The position numbers and the translations under genes are program-made. The notes below the pieces were generated by a model. It worked only from the letters and a program-made list of their open reading frames with translations. It ran no database searches and was not told where the DNA came from. Shown here piece by piece: positions 1 to 7,354 of a stretch of 64,000 nt of DNA. The stretch's first letter is position 1, and every line of letters begins with the position of its first letter. The DNA comes from Lysobacter daejeonensis GH1-9 (lineage in GTDB: Bacteria; Pseudomonadota; Gammaproteobacteria; Xanthomonadales; Xanthomonadaceae): NCBI RefSeq assembly GCF_000768355.1, contig NZ_AVPU01000007.1, positions 1 through 64,000 of the forward strand. The letters are read 5' to 3'.

Positions 1-80
1 CCGGCTTTGACGCGGCGGCTGCCCGCGCGCAGGCCGGCGCCGGCCAGCTGCGGCCGGCTGATTGCGCCACGCTGCGCTGA
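1..80 (+). CDS. 3' end of an unidentified gene (partial)
   Basis: An open frame enters from the left edge and stops at TGA 78-80. The 25 visible codons are rich in Ala, Arg and Gly with GC-rich third positions, as in the real genes of this window. Too little is present to name a product, and it could be chance read-through in GC-rich DNA. Confidence 0.3.
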   Translation, partial: GFDAAAARAQAGAGQLRPADCATLR

Positions 81-119
81 GGCGTTTGCGCGCGGCTCGG
101 GTAAACTGTGGGTTCAGTT

Positions 120-195
120 GCCGGCATAGCTCAGTTGGTAGAGCAACCGCCTTGTAAGCGGTAGGTCGTCCGTTCAAATCGGACTGTCGGCACCA
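120..195 (+). tRNA. tRNA-Thr (anticodon TGT)
   Basis: The sequence folds as a complete cloverleaf. The acceptor arm is GCCGGCA paired with TGTCGGC (one G-U), followed by discriminator A and an encoded CCA at 193-195. The D arm is GCTC/GAGC. The anticodon stem ACCGC/GCGGT carries loop CTTGTAA, giving anticodon TGT, which reads ACA. The T arm is GTCCG-TTCAAAT-CGGAC. A TAAACT box at 102-107 is a likely -10 element. Confidence 0.96.
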
Positions 196-261
196 TTGAA
201 TGGAATCCCCGCCGCGGGAGCCCGCCGGGCCGTCGCGCGGACCTGCCGGAGCTGTTGCCGC

Positions 262-1185
262 ATGAGCCGACGTTATCCCCCTGTTTCCCTCATCGGCGCG
301 CCCACCGACGTCGGTGCCGGCCACCGCGGCGCCCGCCTGGGGCCGGAGGCGCTGCGCATCGCGGGGCTGGGCGAGGCGCTCGTGGCCCGTGGGGTCGACG
401 TGGTGGACCGCGGCAACCTGGACGGCCCGCGCAACCCCTGGCAGAAGCCGGTGGAGGGCTATCGCCACCTGTCCGAAGTGGTGGAGTGGAACCGCCTGGT
501 AATGGAGGCCGTGCTCGCCGAGCTGCGGCAAGACCGTCTGCCGATCATGCTCGGCGGCGACCACTGCCTGGGCCTGGGCTCGATCACTGCCGTCGCGCGC
601 CATTGCCGCGAGACGGGCAAGCAGCTGCGCGTGCTGTGGCTGGACGCCCACGCCGACTTCAACACCAGCCAGGTGACCCCCTCGGGCAACATCCACGGCA
701 TGCCGGTGGCCTGCCTGTGCGGCATGGGTCCGCGTGAGCTCACCCACCTGGGTGGCGACGCCCCGGCCATCACCCCCGACGTGGTGCGCCAGATCGGCAT
801 CCGCTCGGTGGACGAAGGCGAGAAGCGCCTGGTCAAGGAATACGGCCTCGACGTCTACGACATGCGCTACATCGACGAGGTCGGCATGAAGCGGGCGATG
901 GAGGAAGCGCTGGAAGGGGTGGACGAGAACACCCACCTGCACGTCAGCTTCGATGTCGACTTCCTCGACCCGAGCATTGCGCCGGGCGTGGGCACCACCG
1001 TGCCCGGCGGCCCCAACTACCGCGAGGCGCAGCTGGTGATGGAGATGATCGCCGACACCGGGCGCATGGCCTCGCTGGACATCGTCGAGCTCAATCCGAT
1101 CATCGACAAGCGCAACCGCACCGGCAAGCTGGCCGTGGACCTGGTCGAAAGCCTGTTCGGCAAGTCGACCCTGATGCGCGACTGA
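262..1185 (+). CDS. rocF: arginase
   Basis: A 307-residue ureohydrolase that hydrolyses L-arginine to L-ornithine and urea in the cytoplasm, with two Mn2+ ions. All expected ligands are visible: His101 in GGDHCLGLGS, Asp128/His130/Asp132 in LDAHADFN, and Asp231/Asp233 in SFDVDFLDP. The HGMP segment near 145-148 favours arginase over agmatinase. The length matches the family (about 300). The frame stays open upstream to 196, directly abutting the tRNA CCA end, but homology begins at the ATG at 262, so that start was chosen. The gene stands alone between the tRNA and an entericidin-like gene. Ornithine made here could feed polyamine synthesis together with speD at 45 kb, which is inference. Confidence 0.93.
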   Translation: MSRRYPPVSLIGAPTDVGAGHRGARLGPEALRIAGLGEALVARGVDVVDRGNLDGPRNPWQKPVEGYRHLSEVVEWNRLVMEAVLAELRQDRLPIMLGGDHCLGLGSITAVARHCRETGKQLRVLWLDAHADFNTSQVTPSGNIHGMPVACLCGMGPRELTHLGGDAPAITPDVVRQIGIRSVDEGEKRLVKEYGLDVYDMRYIDEVGMKRAMEEALEGVDENTHLHVSFDVDFLDPSIAPGVGTTVPGGPNYREAQLVMEMIADTGRMASLDIVELNPIIDKRNRTGKLAVDLVESLFGKSTLMRD

Positions 1186-1337
1186 CCGCGAACGGCACGC
1201 GGCTCCGTGTGGCGACTTGCGTCGCAGTAACCGCGCGCGGGCTGCCGGGAGTGGGGCGCCGGTCCTGCCAGCGCGCGCGCCGCTGTGATAGCGTGCAGAC
1301 CCGACATCCTCCCTGCCAGATACACCCGGAGAGCCCC

Positions 1338-1472
1338 ATGAAGCGTTCCACCTTGCTGCTGCTGATCGCCCTGCTTGCGACCACCGGCCTCACCGCCTGC
1401 AACACCGTCAAGGGCTTCGGCCAGGACCTGCAGAAGGTCGGCGGGAAGATGGAAGAGAAGGCCGACAAGTAA
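1338..1472 (+). CDS. entericidin A/B-like small lipoprotein, copy 1
   Basis: A 44-residue protein with a hydrophobic signal peptide ending in a clear lipobox (LTAC, Cys21). A short amphipathic tail follows, with the family pattern CNTVKGFGQDLQKVGGK. Entericidins are tiny envelope lipoproteins; in E. coli the A/B pair was described as an antidote/toxin couple, while many bacteria carry only one type. Here a second copy lies 263 bp downstream on the same strand with the same lipobox position. The gene ends in a strong hairpin (1499-1524). The ATG at 1338 is chosen because it begins the signal peptide; upstream codons in frame are non-homologous. Confidence 0.85.
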   Translation: MKRSTLLLLIALLATTGLTACNTVKGFGQDLQKVGGKMEEKADK

Positions 1473-1498
1473 GGCCTTGCGTCCAGGTGTTATCCCCC

Positions 1499-1524
1499 AA
1501 AGGGCCGGAGCGATCCGGCCCTTT
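1499..1524 (+). terminator. hairpin terminator after entericidin copy 1
   Basis: An 11-bp perfect stem, AAAGGGCCGGA with TCCGGCCCTTT, encloses loop GCGA. The 3' arm ends in TTT, so it is a plausible intrinsic terminator. Confidence 0.75.
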
Positions 1525-1735
1525 CGCGTCTGACAGGGGGGCTTGCCAGTGCCCTGGCGGGGGAAGGCCCAGGGTGGGTGCAGCGCGACGCAAGCGTGAA
1601 CAGGGCCTGATTGCGCCCAGGTTCCCCATACATGGGTTTCACATCCCGGCGCGTTAGATGCGGATACGGGCGGCGCGCCGTAGCGGCCACCCCAGCGCAT
1701 GGCGCGACCCAATCAATGATCGAAGGAGATGACCC

Positions 1736-1888
1736 ATGAAGCGTATTGTTGCCTTGATGCTGCTGGCCGCGTTCTCGACCAGCGTGCTCACCGCCTGCAA
1801 CACCATGGAAGGCGTGGGCCAGGACGTGCAGAAGGTCGGCGAGAAGGTGGAAGACAAGGCCGGCGATTGCAAGGACGGCAAGTGCTGA
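1736..1888 (+). CDS. entericidin A/B-like small lipoprotein, copy 2
   Basis: A 50-residue paralogue of the gene at 1338. It has the same MKR start, a hydrophobic core, an LTAC lipobox with Cys at position 21, and then CNTMEGVGQDVQKVGEKVEDK. Unlike copy 1 it carries an extra C-terminal tail with two more cysteines (GDCKDGKC), which could form a disulfide in the periplasm. A good ribosome-binding site (GAAGGAGA) lies 7 nt upstream, and a terminator follows at 1925-1958. It is a tandem duplicate by position and sequence. Which copy, if either, is toxic cannot be read from sequence. Confidence 0.87.
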   Translation: MKRIVALMLLAAFSTSVLTACNTMEGVGQDVQKVGEKVEDKAGDCKDGKC

Positions 1889-2199
1889 GCCATTACTGAT
1901 GCCGTCAACGCACAAGCGGAAGTGGAAGGGCCGGTTCTCTCCGGCCCTTCTGCTTTTTCCATCCTGTAGGGACATCAAGTCGCCGGAGTACGCAATGGCG
2001 CATCGACGACCGACGTGCTGCAGCCGGCATTCAGCGCTTGTGCATTGCGGGCCTGCTCATGCATCTGAACGCGATGCATTTCACTTGGTGCGAATGCCCG
2101 CGTAACGCCGCGGTGACCGGATGCGAATGCGCACATTGCGACCCTGTGCGTGCGGCACAGCAGAGCCGCATTTCCCCCAGCAGAAAGAGGAATCACGCA
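1889..2199. other. 311-bp intergenic region upstream of csbD
   Basis: It holds the terminator of entericidin copy 2 (1925-1958) and then about 240 bp without a convincing ORF. The second part has a direct repeat TGCGAATGC at 2089-2097 and 2122-2130, exactly 33 bp apart (about three helical turns), and two ATGCAT palindromes at 2059 and 2074. This is compatible with a regulated promoter for csbD, but I cannot name a regulator. Confidence 0.4.
1925..1958 (+). terminator. hairpin terminator after entericidin copy 2
   Basis: A 10-bp perfect stem, GAAGGGCCGG with CCGGCCCTTC, loop TTCTCT, followed by TGCTTTTT: a classic intrinsic terminator. Confidence 0.88.
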
Positions 2200-2400
2200 A
2201 TGAACAAGGACATCATCGCCGGCAAGTGGACGCAGCTGAAGGGCAAGGCCCAGGCCAAGTGGGGCGACCTGACCGATGACGTATTCGATGTTCGTGAGGG
2301 CAACGCCGAATACCTCGCCGGGAAGTTGCAGGAGCAGTACGGCTGGGATCGCGACCGCGCGCAGCGTGAGGTCCGTGACTTCGAGAAGTCGCTGCACTGA
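2200..2400 (+). CDS. CsbD-family stress protein
   Basis: A 66-residue hydrophilic protein with the CsbD pattern: [18 protein letters not shown], a central WGDLTDD segment, then an [16 protein letters not shown] helix. Family members accumulate under general stress or in stationary phase; a molecular function is not established. No signal peptide or membrane segment is present, so it is likely cytoplasmic. The ATG is preceded by AAAGAGGAA. It is transcribed alone, ending at the hairpin 2466-2492, and lies in the same direction as the two entericidin-like genes. The three together look like a small stress or envelope island. Confidence 0.9.
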   Translation: MNKDIIAGKWTQLKGKAQAKWGDLTDDVFDVREGNAEYLAGKLQEQYGWDRDRAQREVRDFEKSLH

Positions 2401-2465
2401 TCGCCATCAGGCAGTGGATCGGGGCCGCACTGTTGCGGGCTGGTCGACCACTGCGGGTGTTGGAC

Positions 2466-2496
2466 ACACGGGCCGGCGCTGCCGGCCCGTGTTTGT
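2466..2496 (+). terminator. hairpin terminator after csbD
   Basis: A 12-bp perfect stem, ACACGGGCCGGC with GCCGGCCCGTGT, loop GCT, then TTGTTG. It shares the GGGCCGG core with the two upstream terminators. Confidence 0.8.
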
Positions 2497-2554
2497 TGCC
2501 GGCGGAGTGGGCACAAGGGGTGGCGCTCTCCATGCGCCGATACGGCCCTCGTGC

Positions 2555-3334
2555 TCAGCGCTGATACGGCGGGTCGGCAACGAATCCCTGTGGAAACGCT
2601 CGCGGCGCATGCGGCGGCCGGCGGCCATCGCGTGGCAGGATGCCGCGCGCGACCAGCGCACTGCGATCGTCATAGCGCAGTTCCACCACCTGCTGTGGGC
2701 GCTGCGAGGCCCGCACGAAATCGGTGTGCGATACCGGTGACCATTCGCGCTCGCCGTGACCGGTGCCGATGCTCTGCGGCATGGCTTCGGCACTGGCGGC
2801 GTCGGCCTGCGCTGTGGCCGAGCGCTCCGACTTCAGTGCGCTGCCTGCGATCGGCGCGGGCGGGTACAGCGGACCAGGCAACGTCGCCGGCCGCGCTTCG
2901 GCAAACACCGCAATGCCGATCACGCCGACGTTGTCGGGCCGGCCCGTGCGCGCGGCGTAGCTGTCCGGCAGGTCGGTGAATACGAACTGCGCCACGTCAT
3001 CCAGCGACTTGCGCCAGCCATTGACCTCGGCGCTCTGCCACGGGCCCAGCACGTAACCGGCCTGCGACGGGTGTGCGGTCTGGCCGGTCACCGCGTTGAC
3101 GCCGTCCACCGACAGCACGACCAGCACGCGCTCGCTGCTGGTATTGCTCAGTCGCACGCTGTAACGGTGGCCCGGCGTGCCGGCGATCCAGTCCTGCCCA
3201 CGGTGGCGAACGGGTGCCAGCCAATCGCCTTCGTCGCGGTCGATCACGCTGATCTCGACCCGGGGCCGGGCGGGGGCGGGCAGGGAGCAGGCGGCGAGCA
3301 GGGCCGCGGCCAGCAGCAGGATGGGGCGCAACAT
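2555..3334 (-). CDS. hypothetical lipoprotein
   Basis: A 259-residue protein. It starts with a signal peptide and a lipobox (LLAAC, Cys16), followed by a Pro/Ala linker, so it should be anchored to an outer or inner membrane leaflet facing the periplasm. The middle (about residues 20-130) looks like a beta-rich domain with VEISVIDRDEGDWL and YSVRLSNTSSERVLVVLSVDG. The C-terminal part is Arg/Pro-rich and looks disordered. I do not recognise a named family. The ATG at 3334 is chosen because it begins the signal peptide, although the frame is open further upstream. It is divergent from trpS with about 106 bp between starts. Confidence 0.75.
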   Translation of the reverse strand: MLRPILLLAAALLAACSLPAPARPRVEISVIDRDEGDWLAPVRHRGQDWIAGTPGHRYSVRLSNTSSERVLVVLSVDGVNAVTGQTAHPSQAGYVLGPWQSAEVNGWRKSLDDVAQFVFTDLPDSYAARTGRPDNVGVIGIAVFAEARPATLPGPLYPPAPIAGSALKSERSATAQADAASAEAMPQSIGTGHGEREWSPVSHTDFVRASQRPQQVVELRYDDRSALVARGILPRDGRRPPHAPRAFPQGFVADPPYQR

Positions 3335-3403
3335 GGGCGTGTCTCCGCTTGGGGTACGTGCTGGAACGCCCGAACGTGCCCGGCGGGGTTGGCCCGCGCC
3401 GGG

Positions 3404-3409
3404 TAAAAT
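3404..3409 (+). promoter_or_regulatory. probable trpS -10 box
   Basis: TAAAAT lies 32 bp before the trpS ATG inside GGTAAAATGCG. The same string occurs at 35048-35058 before the J-domain gene, which suggests a common -10 form in this genome. No convincing -35 hexamer is seen. Confidence 0.5.
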
Positions 3410-3440
3410 GCGGGTTCGTTCACCCCACGGTTGCCTTCTG

Positions 3441-4772
3441 ATGTCCCGTACCCGCGTCCTCACCGGCATCACCACCTCCGGAACGCCACACCTGGGCAAT
3501 TACGCCGGTGCGATCCGTCCGGCCGTGGCCGCCAGCCGCGCTGCCGACGTGGAGAGCTTCTACTTCCTCGCCGACTACCACGCACTGATCAAGGTGCAGG
3601 ACCCGGCACGCGTGCAGCGCTCCACGTTGGAAATCGCCGCGACGTGGCTGGCGTGCGGACTGGAGCCGGACAAGGTGTGGTTCTACCGCCAGAGCGACAT
3701 CCCCGAGACCACCGAACTGATGTGGCTGCTGACCTGCGTGGCCGGCAAGGGCATCCTCAACCGCGCGCATGCCTACAAGGCGGCGGTGGACAAGAACCGC
3801 GAAGCGGGCGAGGACGATGACGCGGCGGTGACTGCGGGTTTGTTCATGTACCCGGTGCTGATGGCCGCCGACATCCTGCTGTTCAACGCGAACAAGGTGC
3901 CGGTGGGCCGCGACCAGATCCAGCACATCGAGATGGCGCGCGACTTCGGTCAGCGCTTCAACCACCTCTACGGCGAGGCGGTGGGGCGCGAGTACTTCGT
4001 GCTACCCGAGGTGCACATCGAGGAGCAGGTGGCCACGCTGCCTGGCCTGGACGGGCGCAAGATGAGCAAGAGCTACGACAACACCATCCCGCTGTTCGTG
4101 CCGCGCGAGCAACTGCGCAAGCTCATCGCCGGCATCGTCACCGACTCGCGGGCGCCGGGCGAACCCAAGGACGCGGCCGGCTCGCACCTGTTCCAGCTGT
4201 ACCAGGCGTTCTCCACCGATGCCGAGGCCGCGGCGATGCGCCAAGCCTTCGCCGATGGCATTGGCTGGGGCGATGCCAAGCAGGCGCTGTTCGAGCGCAT
4301 CGATGCCGAGATCGCACCGCAGCGCGAGAAGTACGAGGCGCTGATGGCGCGCCCGGCGGACATCGAGGACATCCTGCGCGATGGTGCGCGTCGCCTGCGC
4401 GTGCAGTACGCCACGCCGCTGATGGCGGAGCTGCGCGAGGCCGTGGGCCTGCGTAACCTCGCCGCGGTGCCGGTGACTGCGGCCAAGGCCGTGGAGAAAG
4501 CGTCGCTGCCGGTGATCAAGCAATACCGGGAGACTGACGGCCGCTTCTACTTCAAGCTGACCGAAGGCGACCGCGTGCTGCTGCAAAGCGTTGGCTTCGC
4601 CTCGCCGCGCGAGGCCGGGGAGCTGATCGGCGCGTTGAAGGCCGGCACGCTGTCGGTATCGGCGCTGGATGCGCAGGCCGCGCTGGGCGACGGCGTGGCC
4701 GTCGACGAGGCACAGGCCGCACTGGATGCCATCGTGCAGGCGGCGAAGGACAAGGAAGCCGCGAAGGCCTGA
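3441..4772 (+). CDS. trpS: tryptophanyl-tRNA synthetase
   Basis: A 443-residue class I aminoacyl-tRNA synthetase charging tRNA-Trp. The HIGH-like signature is TPHLGN (residues 15-20) and the KMSKS loop is intact at 207-211. It is about 100 residues longer than the E. coli enzyme; the extra C-terminal segment (about 340-443) is the long-form extension seen in Xanthomonadaceae and related bacteria. The ATG at 3441 starts the Rossmann strand (RTRVLTGITTSG); the open frame upstream overlaps the divergent lipoprotein gene and is not coding. It appears monocistronic with its own promoter. Confidence 0.95.
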   Translation: MSRTRVLTGITTSGTPHLGNYAGAIRPAVAASRAADVESFYFLADYHALIKVQDPARVQRSTLEIAATWLACGLEPDKVWFYRQSDIPETTELMWLLTCVAGKGILNRAHAYKAAVDKNREAGEDDDAAVTAGLFMYPVLMAADILLFNANKVPVGRDQIQHIEMARDFGQRFNHLYGEAVGREYFVLPEVHIEEQVATLPGLDGRKMSKSYDNTIPLFVPREQLRKLIAGIVTDSRAPGEPKDAAGSHLFQLYQAFSTDAEAAAMRQAFADGIGWGDAKQALFERIDAEIAPQREKYEALMARPADIEDILRDGARRLRVQYATPLMAELREAVGLRNLAAVPVTAAKAVEKASLPVIKQYRETDGRFYFKLTEGDRVLLQSVGFASPREAGELIGALKAGTLSVSALDAQAALGDGVAVDEAQAALDAIVQAAKDKEAAKA

Positions 4773-4849
4773 CCGCTGCGACCAAAGCCGCATCGTGGCG
4801 CCACACCCGTCTGCCTAGACTGCGGTTGAACTGAAACCGAGAGGTCACC

Positions 4850-5815
4850 ATGGGCGCAACGCACGGCATCCACACCATCGACACCGGATTCCAGCGGCCG
4901 CAGTTCGATGCCGCGTTCCTGATGGTGGAACAGGGCCGCGCAGCGTTCATCGATTGCGGCACCAACCACAGCGTGCCGGCGATGCTGGCCGCGTTGGCTG
5001 CGCAGGGCCTCGGGCCGGAAGCGGTGGACTGGTTGATTCTCACGCACGTGCACCTCGACCACGCCGGTGGCGCGGGCCAGCTGATGCAGCACCTGCCCAA
5101 CGCGACGCTGGTGGTGCACCCGCGCGGCGCACCGCACATGATCGATCCGTCCCGGTTGGTGGCCGGGGCCGCCGCCGTATACGGCGAGGCGGAAATCACG
5201 CGCAGCTACGGCGCCATCCAGGCGGTGCCCGCAGAGCGTGTGCGGGAAGCGGCCGATGGCGCCGTCATCGACCTGGCGGGCCGCCCGCTGCTGTGCGTGG
5301 ACACGCCCGGCCATGCGCGCCATCACTTCTGCGTGTGGGACGCGCGCAGCCACAGCTGGTTCACCGGCGACACGTTTGGATTGTCGTACCGCGAGCTGGA
5401 CGTGGACGGCCGTCCGTTCGTGATTCCGACCACTTCGCCGGTGCAGTTCGATCCGGAGCCGTTGAAGGCGTCGATCCGCACCTTGCAGGCGCGTGCGCCG
5501 GAGGCGATGTACCTGACCCATTACGGCCGCGTCGGCGACGTGGCGCGGCTGGGCGCGGAGTTGGCGGAGCAGGTCGATGCGATGGTGGCGCTGGTACGCG
5601 AGGCCTGTGCCGCGGACGATGGCGACAACCTGCGGCACGCCCGGCTGGTCGACGGGTTAACCCGTTACTACATCCAGCGGGCGCGTGCGCATGGCGTGGC
5701 CGATGCAGCGGCCGTGGTGTCTGCGGTGCTGGGTATGGACATCGAACTGAACGCTCAGGGCTTGCTGGTTTGGCAGGCACGGAATGCCGCGGCGGCGATT
5801 GCCACCCCCCTCTGA
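4850..5815 (+). CDS. MBL-fold metallo-hydrolase
   Basis: A 321-residue metallo-beta-lactamase-fold protein. The zinc motif THVHLDHAGG gives His66, His68, Asp70 and His71. A second set follows in DTPGHARHHFCVWD and WFTGDTFG, so both metal sites look intact. No signal peptide is present. This subgroup (related to glyoxalase II and other thioester or ester hydrolases) is common in proteobacteria; the substrate cannot be deduced. A GAGAGG ribosome-binding site precedes the ATG. It sits alone downstream of trpS with a 77-bp gap. Confidence 0.85.
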   Translation: MGATHGIHTIDTGFQRPQFDAAFLMVEQGRAAFIDCGTNHSVPAMLAALAAQGLGPEAVDWLILTHVHLDHAGGAGQLMQHLPNATLVVHPRGAPHMIDPSRLVAGAAAVYGEAEITRSYGAIQAVPAERVREAADGAVIDLAGRPLLCVDTPGHARHHFCVWDARSHSWFTGDTFGLSYRELDVDGRPFVIPTTSPVQFDPEPLKASIRTLQARAPEAMYLTHYGRVGDVARLGAELAEQVDAMVALVREACAADDGDNLRHARLVDGLTRYYIQRARAHGVADAAAVVSAVLGMDIELNAQGLLVWQARNAAAAIATPL

Positions 5816-5932
5816 GCGGCGCAGAATGCGATTGCCGCGCAATGCCGCGGCAGGGGCGGTGCCAGGACGAGCGCCGCCATCCCCATGCGCGGGCTCCCGC
5901 GGAGCCGCCCCGCGCCGGATGAGGGCCGTGTC

Positions 5933-6211
5933 ATGCCCAGATACATCATCGAACGCGAATTCCCCGGTGCGGGCAAGCTCGGCGCCGCCGAATTGCAGGC
6001 GATCGCGCAGAAGTCCCGCGACGTACTCGACAACATGGGGCCGTCGATCCAGTGGCAGGAGTCGTACATCACCGACGACAAGATCTACTGCGTGTACATG
6101 GCCCAGGACGAGGCGGCGCTACGCAGTCATGGCGAGTTGGGCGGTTTTCCGGTGGATCGGGTGGCGCAGGTGCGTGCGGTGATCGATCCGACCACCGCCG
6201 AACCGCACTGA
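5933..6211 (+). CDS. DUF4242-family small protein
   Basis: A 92-residue protein beginning PRYIIEREFPGAG, the signature opening of DUF4242 (ferredoxin-like fold). The family pattern continues with a helix, a VLDNMGPSIQWQESYITDDKIYCVY beta-strand pair (residues about 35-58), and HGELGGFPVDRVAQV. No catalytic function is established. The ATG at 5933 begins the conserved domain. It is convergent with the VOC gene, with only 7 bp between stops. Confidence 0.8.
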   Translation: MPRYIIEREFPGAGKLGAAELQAIAQKSRDVLDNMGPSIQWQESYITDDKIYCVYMAQDEAALRSHGELGGFPVDRVAQVRAVIDPTTAEPH

Positions 6212-6218
6212 GCGTTGC

Positions 6219-6605
6219 TCAGGGCCAGTGGTTGGGCGGCTCGCGCCGTGTGTCCTCGCGCATTGGCACGACGCAGAACCGCTGGCCGGTCGGCGCTTCC
6301 ATCACCCACCAGCGCTCGCGCACGAACGCGAGCTTCTTCGCGCCCAGTGCCTCCAGGCGCGTGGCTTCGGCGTTGACGTCGTCGGCCTCGATGTCCAGGT
6401 GCACGCGCGAGGCGTGCTCGACCTTCTGCACCTCCACGTGCAGGCCGCCGGGCGCGTCGCCGAACTCGGCGTAGAGGCCCAGTCCGCCCGAGTCCGGGTC
6501 GGCCACGCGCAGGCCCAGGGCCTGGCTCCAGAACGCGGCCGCGGTGTCGAGGTCCTTGGTCTGACAGTCGATGATGAAGCCGGCCAGGCGGCTGCGGTGG
6601 GCCAT
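6219..6605 (-). CDS. VOC-family (glyoxalase/bleomycin-resistance fold) protein
   Basis: A 128-residue single VOC domain with two beta-alpha-beta-beta-beta repeats. Repeat one covers about residues 8-55 (GFIIDCQTKDLDTAAAFWSQALGLRV) and repeat two about 60-118 (RVHLDIEADDVNAEATRLEALGAKK ... MEAPTGQRFCVV). The C-terminal GQRFCVV strand is typical of uncharacterised VOC proteins that may bind a metal or small ligand. The substrate is unknown. It lies 10 bp downstream of fabR on the same strand, so the two may be co-transcribed. Confidence 0.82.
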   Translation of the reverse strand: MAHRSRLAGFIIDCQTKDLDTAAAFWSQALGLRVADPDSGGLGLYAEFGDAPGGLHVEVQKVEHASRVHLDIEADDVNAEATRLEALGAKKLAFVRERWWVMEAPTGQRFCVVPMREDTRREPPNHWP

Positions 6606-6615
6606 GGCGTTGTCC

Positions 6616-7260
6616 TCAGGGGCGTGGGCGCGCCATCGCCTGCGAACCTCGCAGGATCATGCGTACCATCTGGGTGAGCTGTTCGACCAGCTCCGCATCG
6701 CGTTCGCGCGGCAGGTCGAGGGCGGCGGTACCGATGGCGAACACCAGCCGGGTGATGGCCTTGGCCACCAGCGCCGGCTCGTGCAACGGCAGGTTGTCGG
6801 CGGCGGCCAGGCGCACCAGATCCACGCGCAGCTCTTCCTCGAAGAAGTCGAGCTGGCGGTCGACCGCGTGCTTGAACGCATCCGAGCCGGCAGTGCCTTC
6901 GCGCAGCAGCACGTGCAGCAAGCGATCGTCGGCGCGTACCTGCTCCATGAACGCGCCCACCGAACTGCGCACCACGCTGCGCCCGCTGCTGGCGCGCCGC
7001 CGCGCCTTGCCCACGATCTCGCGCAGCGACTGGCCGGCGAGGTCGATCAACGCCACGGCCAGTTCGTCCACGTCGCGGAAGTGGCGGTAGAAGCTGTTGG
7101 GCGCGATGCCGGCCTCGCGTGCCACTTCGCGCAGGCTCAGCGATGACACGCTGCGGTGCGGCCCGATCAGCCGCAGCGCGGCCGCAGTCAGGTCTTCCCG
7201 CGAGATCGTGGCCTTGCGCCCAATATGGAACTCGGTGGCGAGATCGGAGGGTAGGGTCAC
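6616..7260 (-). CDS. fabR: TetR-family repressor, FabR/DesT-like
   Basis: A 214-residue TetR-type regulator. The N-terminal helix-turn-helix (about residues 20-65) reads ISREDLTAAALRLIG ... LSLREVAREAGIAPNSFYRHF, the recognition-helix signature of FabR. FabR and DesT sense the unsaturated/saturated acyl balance and repress unsaturated fatty-acid genes. Here the gene is divergent from a ferredoxin reductase plus acyl desaturase, the pair DesT controls in Pseudomonas, so the target is nearly certain from context. The 94-bp gap holds a 16-bp perfect palindrome, likely the operator (7306-7321). The C-terminal ligand domain is all-helical. Confidence 0.88.
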   Translation of the reverse strand: MTLPSDLATEFHIGRKATISREDLTAAALRLIGPHRSVSSLSLREVAREAGIAPNSFYRHFRDVDELAVALIDLAGQSLREIVGKARRRASSGRSVVRSSVGAFMEQVRADDRLLHVLLREGTAGSDAFKHAVDRQLDFFEEELRVDLVRLAAADNLPLHEPALVAKAITRLVFAIGTAALDLPRERDAELVEQLTQMVRMILRGSQAMARPRP

Positions 7261-7305
7261 GGGGCGGGTCGCTGGGCTCGGAGCCCCATCATAGCCAAAC
7301 GGTTA

Positions 7306-7346
7306 ATATACACGTGTATATACATTTGTGTGTCCGCGTGTATAGT
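7306..7346. promoter_or_regulatory. fabR/desaturase operator and promoter
   Basis: The 16-bp perfect palindrome ATATACACGTGTATAT lies at 7306-7321. Two further half-sites, TATACA 7319-7324 and TGTATA 7339-7344, form a second, wider dyad. A -10-like TATAGT (7341-7346) overlaps the last half-site. It ends only 8 bp before the reductase ATG at 7355, where no Shine-Dalgarno sequence is visible, so the message could be leaderless. FabR binding is inferred from the divergent gene order. Confidence 0.65.
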
Positions 7347-7354
7347 GACTCCCC

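Noticed and set aside
196-261. Upstream start for arginase directly after the tRNA CCA end
   Set aside because: It would add 22 non-homologous residues; the conserved protein starts at 262.
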